Source of the DNA: Roseomonas sp.
GTDB taxonomy: Bacteria; Pseudomonadota; Alphaproteobacteria; Acetobacterales; Acetobacteraceae
DNA: 9,674 bases
Assembly: GCA_020249415.1 (NCBI GenBank)
Contig: JADCFR010000204.1
Span: forward strand, 1 to 9,674
Reading direction: 5' to 3'
This document shows positions 6,945-9,674 of the stretch, one piece after another. The first letter of the stretch is position 1, and each line of letters opens with the position of its first letter. Made by a program: the position numbers and the translations under genes. Under the pieces are notes generated by a model. The model was not told the origin of the DNA and did no database searches. It was given only the letters and a program-made list of their open reading frames with translations.

Positions 6945-7375
6945 TCAACGCTCCTTGCCGGCTGAACACTGGCATGCCTGTTGCCCGCGTTCCTTGAGGG
7001 TTCTCTCGAACGGGGGACAGCCATTTCCCGACCCCCTTGCCCCACTCGGACAATAGTCACCCTAACCGAGGCAGGATGGATTTGCAATATTCGCAATTGC
7101 GACTTAATCGCATCCGTGGAAAACCGCCATTCCGTATGGCAGCCCGACGGCTTCCCGCCTTGTCCTGGGCCGCCACTGCCCCGCCCCTGCTGCCATCCGC
7201 CGAGCAAAGAGTTTTACGCGCTTTGCGCCCCATCGCGCCGAATGATGGCGCGGAACACTTCGTTGCAGCGGGCATCATGGCGACGGCGCAACTCACGGAG
7301 CCCGCGCGTCGCATCGGGGCCAACCTCGGTTAAGGACAAGTTTACATTCCGGAGGCGGAAGAAAACGCCGCGTCT
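6945..7375. other. 431-base spacer between the 84-aa gene and fur
   Basis: This is the longest stretch without a confident gene. It holds the second Fur-like box (7082-7112). On the - strand side it has a possible long leader for the 84-aa gene, which includes a GGGGG/CCCCC inverted pair around 7012-7036. A 41-codon - strand ORF beginning with TTG (7339 down to 7214) shares the fur frame just after its stop. Its composition is coding-like, but it lacks a clear ribosome-binding site. A Fur-controlled small RNA could also start at the box. No T-run terminator is visible. Confidence 0.45.
7082..7112 (-). promoter_or_regulatory. Second Fur-like operator, upstream of the 84-aa gene
   Basis: Two overlapping palindromic elements occur here: TCGCAATTGCGA (7091-7102, perfect 12-bp palindrome) and TGCGACTTAATCGCA (7098-7112, 5-bp perfect outer arms). 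Read on the - strand, the latter is TGCGATTAAGTCGCA. It matches TGCGAATCAGTCGCA at 8022-8036 in 13 of 15 positions, and the similarity continues with (A/T)T(T/C)GC. The same core in front of two genes marks a shared regulator. The orientation matches the direction of the 84-aa gene. Confidence 0.65.
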
Positions 7376-7858
7376 TCAGCCCTTGCGGCCATTACGCTGT
7401 GGCGGGGTATCATGGGTGACGCGTCGCTTGCCGAATAACTCAAGCTTATGGCCGACCAGATCATAACCCAGGCGCCTGGCAATGGCTGCCGCCAGGGCCT
7501 CATGCACCTCATCGGCGAATTCAATGACATGGCCGGTCTCAACATCAATCAAATGATGATGATGCCCCCGATCAGCCAGATCGTAACGCGCGCGCCCGCC
7601 ACCGAAATCCCGCCGCTCAAGAATGCCGCGTTCCTCCAGCAGACGAACGGTGCGATAGACAGTGGCGATTGAAACGCGCTTGTCGCGTTCCAGCGCGCGA
7701 CGATGCAGTTCCTCAACATCTGGATGATCCTCAGCCTCGCTCAAGATGCGCGCGATAAGCCGGCGCTGTCCGGTCATTTTCAGGCCCTGTTCCACACACA
7801 TGGCCTCGATCCTGGACGCCGTCGGGATCTCTGGCGAATCGGATTTTGTCATTGCCAT
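7376..7858 (-). CDS. fur: Ferric uptake regulator family repressor
   Basis: A 160-aa DNA-binding regulator that, in this family, binds Fe(II) or in some relatives Mn(II) and represses iron-uptake genes. The N-terminal winged helix includes GLKMTGQRRLIARIL (25-39), EDHPDVEELHRRA (43-55) and the recognition helix region SIATVYRTVRLLEERGIL (63-80). The regulatory domain has the His-rich metal site HHHHLIDVETGHVIEF (99-114). The CxxC structural-zinc cysteines are absent; the only Cys is Cys21. Loss of the CxxC pair is common in alphaproteobacterial Fur/Mur proteins. The start is uncertain. The frame is open to an ATG at 7975 (199 aa), and neither that start nor 7858 has a clear ribosome-binding site; 7858 gives the usual family length. 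The gene is divergent from an iron-binding protein gene, with a palindromic operator between them, so autoregulation is likely. Confidence 0.9.
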   Translation of the reverse strand: MAMTKSDSPEIPTASRIEAMCVEQGLKMTGQRRLIARILSEAEDHPDVEELHRRALERDKRVSIATVYRTVRLLEERGILERRDFGGGRARYDLADRGHHHHLIDVETGHVIEFADEVHEALAAAIARRLGYDLVGHKLELFGKRRVTHDTPPQRNGRKG

Positions 7859-8014
7859 GGTTGGCTTGGCCAAGGGGATGCTCGCTTCGGGGATGCGCCC
7901 GTAAAAGGCTTCGGATGGGACCTTATGCGCCGCGCGGGCAGGCTTCTCAAGCCCCTGAGGCATTTCCCACCCCATGAAGGGCGCGGGGCAGAAAAACTTG
8001 GCTGGGAGATTATT

Positions 8015-8043
8015 TTAATATTGCGAATCAGTCGCATTCGCAA
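8015..8043 (-). promoter_or_regulatory. Mirror-image promoter for fur
   Basis: On the - strand, TTGCGA (8043-8038), 17 bases and TATTAA (8020-8015) form a second promoter-like pair. It is nearly symmetrical with the + strand one and uses the other arm of the same palindrome. Transcription would start near 8008, upstream of both possible fur starts (7975 and 7858). Confidence 0.4.
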
Positions 8044-8046
8044 TAT
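8018..8046. promoter_or_regulatory. Palindromic Fur operator between fur and the iron-binding protein gene
   Basis: ATATTGCGAAT (8018-8028) and ATTCGCAATAT (8036-8046) are perfect 11-bp inverted arms separated by CAGTCGC. Inside it, TGCGAATCAGTCGCA (8022-8036) is a 7-1-7 type box like known TGCGAAT-containing alphaproteobacterial Fur sites. The site lies between the fur gene and a Fe(3+)-binding protein gene, the classic position for Fur control. Binding by this Fur is inferred. Confidence 0.8.
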
Positions 8047-8049
8047 ATC
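8021..8049 (+). promoter_or_regulatory. Promoter of the iron-binding protein gene, inside the Fur box
   Basis: TTGCGA (8021-8026), a 17-base spacer and TATATC (8044-8049) form a -35/-10 pair matching the sigma-70 consensus at 4 of 6 bases each. Transcription would start near 8056, leaving a leader of under 20 bases to the ATG. The -35 element and the spacer lie in the palindrome, and its right arm reaches into the -10, so a bound repressor would block RNA polymerase. Confidence 0.5.
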
Positions 8050-8073
8050 CCAGATTGTCTCAAGGAGGTCCCC

Positions 8074-9120
8074 ATGCAAAACACTCTCATGCGCCGTCGT
8101 TCCCTGCTTGCCCTGCCCTTTGCCGCGCCGCTGGCCGCGCCCACCCTGGTGGCGGCGCAGGAACGCGCGCTCAATCTCTATTCGTCGCGCCATTATGATA
8201 CGGATCGCGCGCTCTATGATGGCTTCACGGCCGAAACCGGCATTCGCATCCGGCTGATTGAAGGCGATGCGGATCAGCTGATTGCGCGCATTCAATCCGA
8301 AGGGGCGAATAGCCCCGCCGATGTGCTGATTACGGTGGATGCGGCGCGGCTCGCGCGGGCGGTGGATGCTGGCGTTCTGGCCGAAACGGAAAGCGAGACG
8401 CTGAAATCGCGCATCCCGGAAAACCTCCGCGCCCCGGATGGCAAATGGTATGGGCTTTCCAGCCGCGCGCGCGTCATCATGTATGATCGCCAACGCGGCC
8501 TGCCCGAAGGCCTGACGCGGTACGAGGATTTGGCCCTGACGGCGCAACGCGGGCAAATCCTCATTCGTGCGGCGGCGCATCCCTATAATACCTCTCTGAT
8601 GGCAAGCATTCTGCTGGCCAATGGTGCGGAGGCGGCCGAGGCCTGGGCGCGTGGCGTGGTCACGAATATGGCGCGCCCGCCGCAAGGTGGTGATACGCCG
8701 CAATTCCAGGCGGTGGCCGCTGGCGTGGGGCGCTTGGCGGTTGCCAATACCTATTATTTGGCGCGGTTTGGCGCTTCGTCCAATCCGCAGGAAAAGGCGC
8801 TGTTTGATCGAATTGGCGTAATCTTCCCCAATCAGGGGCAAGGCGATCGCGGGACGCATGTGAACATCTCGGGCGCCGGGGTGGTGCGGAGTTCCACAAA
8901 TAAGGCCGTCGCGCTGCGCTTCATTGAATACCTCAGCAGTCAGCGCGCGCAGGAATTATTTGCCAATGGCAATTTTGAATATCCGGTGGTGCCAGGCATT
9001 GCGGCGCATCCCGCACTGACCGCGCTTGGCAGCTTCCGCGCCGATCAATTGAACGCCCAGCGCTTTGGCGCCCTGGCGCCTGAGGCGCTCCGGATCATGC
9101 AAAGGGCGGGGTGGCGCTAA
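8074..9120 (+). CDS. Periplasmic Fe(3+) ABC transporter substrate-binding protein
   Basis: A 348-aa secreted binding protein of the FbpA/FutA type that captures ferric iron in the periplasm for an ABC importer. The N-terminus MRRRSLLALPFAAPLAAPTLVAAQ (6-29) is a signal peptide with three Arg before the hydrophobic core, so Tat export is possible; cleavage is likely after VAA. The mature protein begins with LNLYSSRHYDTDRALY (33-48). It also has the family segment NMARPPQGGDTPQ (198-210) and the Tyr pair in ANTYYLARFG (224-233), whose tyrosines typically ligate Fe(3+). A strong ribosome-binding site, AAGGAGGT (8062-8069), sits four bases before the ATG. The promoter overlaps a Fur-type palindrome, so expression should rise when iron is scarce. 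No permease or ATPase gene follows within the window; the partners must be encoded elsewhere or be lacking. Confidence 0.92.
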   Translation: MQNTLMRRRSLLALPFAAPLAAPTLVAAQERALNLYSSRHYDTDRALYDGFTAETGIRIRLIEGDADQLIARIQSEGANSPADVLITVDAARLARAVDAGVLAETESETLKSRIPENLRAPDGKWYGLSSRARVIMYDRQRGLPEGLTRYEDLALTAQRGQILIRAAAHPYNTSLMASILLANGAEAAEAWARGVVTNMARPPQGGDTPQFQAVAAGVGRLAVANTYYLARFGASSNPQEKALFDRIGVIFPNQGQGDRGTHVNISGAGVVRSSTNKAVALRFIEYLSSQRAQELFANGNFEYPVVPGIAAHPALTALGSFRADQLNAQRFGALAPEALRIMQRAGWR

Positions 9121-9142
9121 AGGCCATCGTGCCAATAGCGCC
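9113..9142 (+). terminator. Stem-loop overlapping the stop codon of the iron-binding protein gene
   Basis: GGCGCTA (9113-9119) pairs with TAGCGCC (9136-9142). Inside, an AA/AA internal loop is followed by a second short stem, GGC (9122-9124) with GCC (9131-9133). The left arm contains most of the stop codon. No T-run follows, so this may be a stem-only terminator or an mRNA 3'-end stabiliser. It would separate the binding protein from downstream genes. Confidence 0.45.
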
Positions 9143-9294
9143 CTCCGATTCACGCGAAATCAGTCATGCGGGTTTGTCCTTGCTGTTGGGTGATCCTGGC
9201 CGGCAATGAGAATGAATCTGCGCTCAGGCAGGGGCGGCAGTGAGCCCGCGCGTGAAGGCCTGCCGGTCCTGTTGTTAAGCCAGCTCTGGCCGAG

Positions 9295-9324
9295 TTGTTC
9301 TGTCTGCGCCGATCACCTTATACT
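9295..9324 (+). promoter_or_regulatory. Promoter of the last gene, suggesting a leaderless start
   Basis: TATACT (9319-9324) matches the -10 consensus at 5 of 6 bases. A weak -35, TTGTTC (9295-9300), lies 18 bases before it. Six bases separate the -10 from the ATG at 9331, which places the expected transcription start on or next to the start codon. No Shine-Dalgarno sequence is present. Confidence 0.45.
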
Positions 9325-9330
9325 GATGGC

Positions 9331-9674
9331 ATGATCGATGTTATCAGCGCAACGCGGCTTTCTCATGATGATTTTCTGGCGCAAGCGCCGCTTGGCGTTT
9401 CGCTCAAGCGACTTGCTTTTGATAAGCGCATTCGTGCGCGGGTGACTTTCGAAAACCGCGCTGGATTACCCGTCGTCTATAATGCCGCAATTGAAGCGCC
9501 AGAGGCAGCAGAATTCCTTGTCTTCATTCATGATGATGTCTGGATTGACGATTATTTCTTTGCTGATCGCATCATTACTGCATTGCAAGGCTTCGATGTC
9601 ATTGGCCCTGCCGGTAATCGCAGGCGCTTGCCGCGACAGCCTTCCTGGGCGTTTCTACAGTTGATGGGGGATAA
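9331..9674 (+). CDS. Glycosyltransferase-like protein, N-terminal part (3' end outside window)
   Basis: The first 114 codons are visible and the frame is open to the window edge. FLVFIHDDVWIDDYFFADRI (62-81), followed by LQGFDVIGPAGNRR (85-98) and PRQPSWAF (101-108), is the pattern of a GT2-related family (Glyco_tranf_2_5-like). In that family the HDD stretch takes the DXD role in binding the metal and nucleotide sugar. The sequence before it (VTFENRAGLPVVYNAAIEA) fits the first part of the fold. The ATG at 9331 has no Shine-Dalgarno sequence, but a -10 hexamer ends six bases upstream, so it could be translated from a leaderless mRNA. The family differs from the two glycosyltransferases at 2534-4077, so they need not belong to one pathway. 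Acceptor and sugar are unknown. Confidence 0.75.
   Translation, partial: MIDVISATRLSHDDFLAQAPLGVSLKRLAFDKRIRARVTFENRAGLPVVYNAAIEAPEAAEFLVFIHDDVWIDDYFFADRIITALQGFDVIGPAGNRRRLPRQPSWAFLQLMGD

Noticed and set aside
6981..7466. + strand ORFs in the spacer upstream of the 84-aa gene and into the fur 3' end
   Set aside because: Low-complexity, Pro/Arg-rich translation, no ribosome-binding site, and overlap with fur on the other strand.
9204..9221. GAGAATGAAT sequence resembling a Fur hexamer array
   Set aside because: It lacks the inverted symmetry and the TGCGA/TCGCA core of the two sites in this window.
9223..9275. GGCAGG / CCTGCC inverted pair
   Set aside because: Six-base arms over a long loop are expected by chance in GC-rich sequence.
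9207..9335. 42-codon + strand ORF between the iron-binding protein and the last gene
   Set aside because: It has no convincing ribosome-binding site, runs over the promoter and ATG of the next gene, and its peptide looks random.

Overview
The window looks like a chromosomal segment of an alphaproteobacterium, possibly of the Acetobacteraceae/Rhodospirillales type. The coding sequence is moderately GC-rich (about 60% in hand-counted lines). The Fur protein lacks the CxxC zinc cysteines, which is common in this class, and the ATP-dependent DNA ligase is of the kind found in many alphaproteobacteria. The placement is an inference from gene content; there is no rRNA or other marker gene.

Region 1 (3-2322, + strand) is a tight three-gene operon: the C-terminal part of an MBL-fold hydrolase, a class A FAD-dependent (MhpA-like) monooxygenase, and a 72-aa DUF2783 protein. 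Each junction is an ATGA overlap, so translation is probably coupled. The layout suggests oxidation of an aromatic or similar organic substrate. Region 2 (2323-4212) holds two sugar-transfer genes in convergent orientation, a GT2-like and a GT32/Och1-like glycosyltransferase, with only two bases between their stop codons. It is visibly AT-richer than its flanks and may have been acquired horizontally.

Region 3 (4213-6683) contains an ATP-dependent DNA ligase of the cisplatin-damage-response type, without its usual partner genes, followed by an HpcH/HpaI-type aldolase. A strong stem-loop lies at the convergent junction with region 4. Region 4 (6690-9142) is an iron-responsive neighbourhood. 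A small 84-aa protein of unknown function and fur lie on the - strand, and a periplasmic Fe(3+)-binding protein gene lies on the + strand, divergent from fur. A nearly symmetrical 29-bp palindrome between fur and the iron-binding gene overlaps possible promoters on both strands. A second site with the same 15-bp core (13 of 15 identical, in the opposite orientation) lies upstream of the 84-aa gene. This points to one regulator, most simply Fur, acting on all three.

Region 5 (9143-9674) ends in a truncated glycosyltransferase-like gene. Its ATG sits 7 bases after a good -10 hexamer and has no ribosome-binding site, so it may be a leaderless transcript. I found no tRNA, rRNA, CRISPR array, insertion sequence or phage gene. 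The most novel items are the Fur-box pair with its unrecognised 84-aa gene, and the 37-codon ORF ahead of the first glycosyltransferase.
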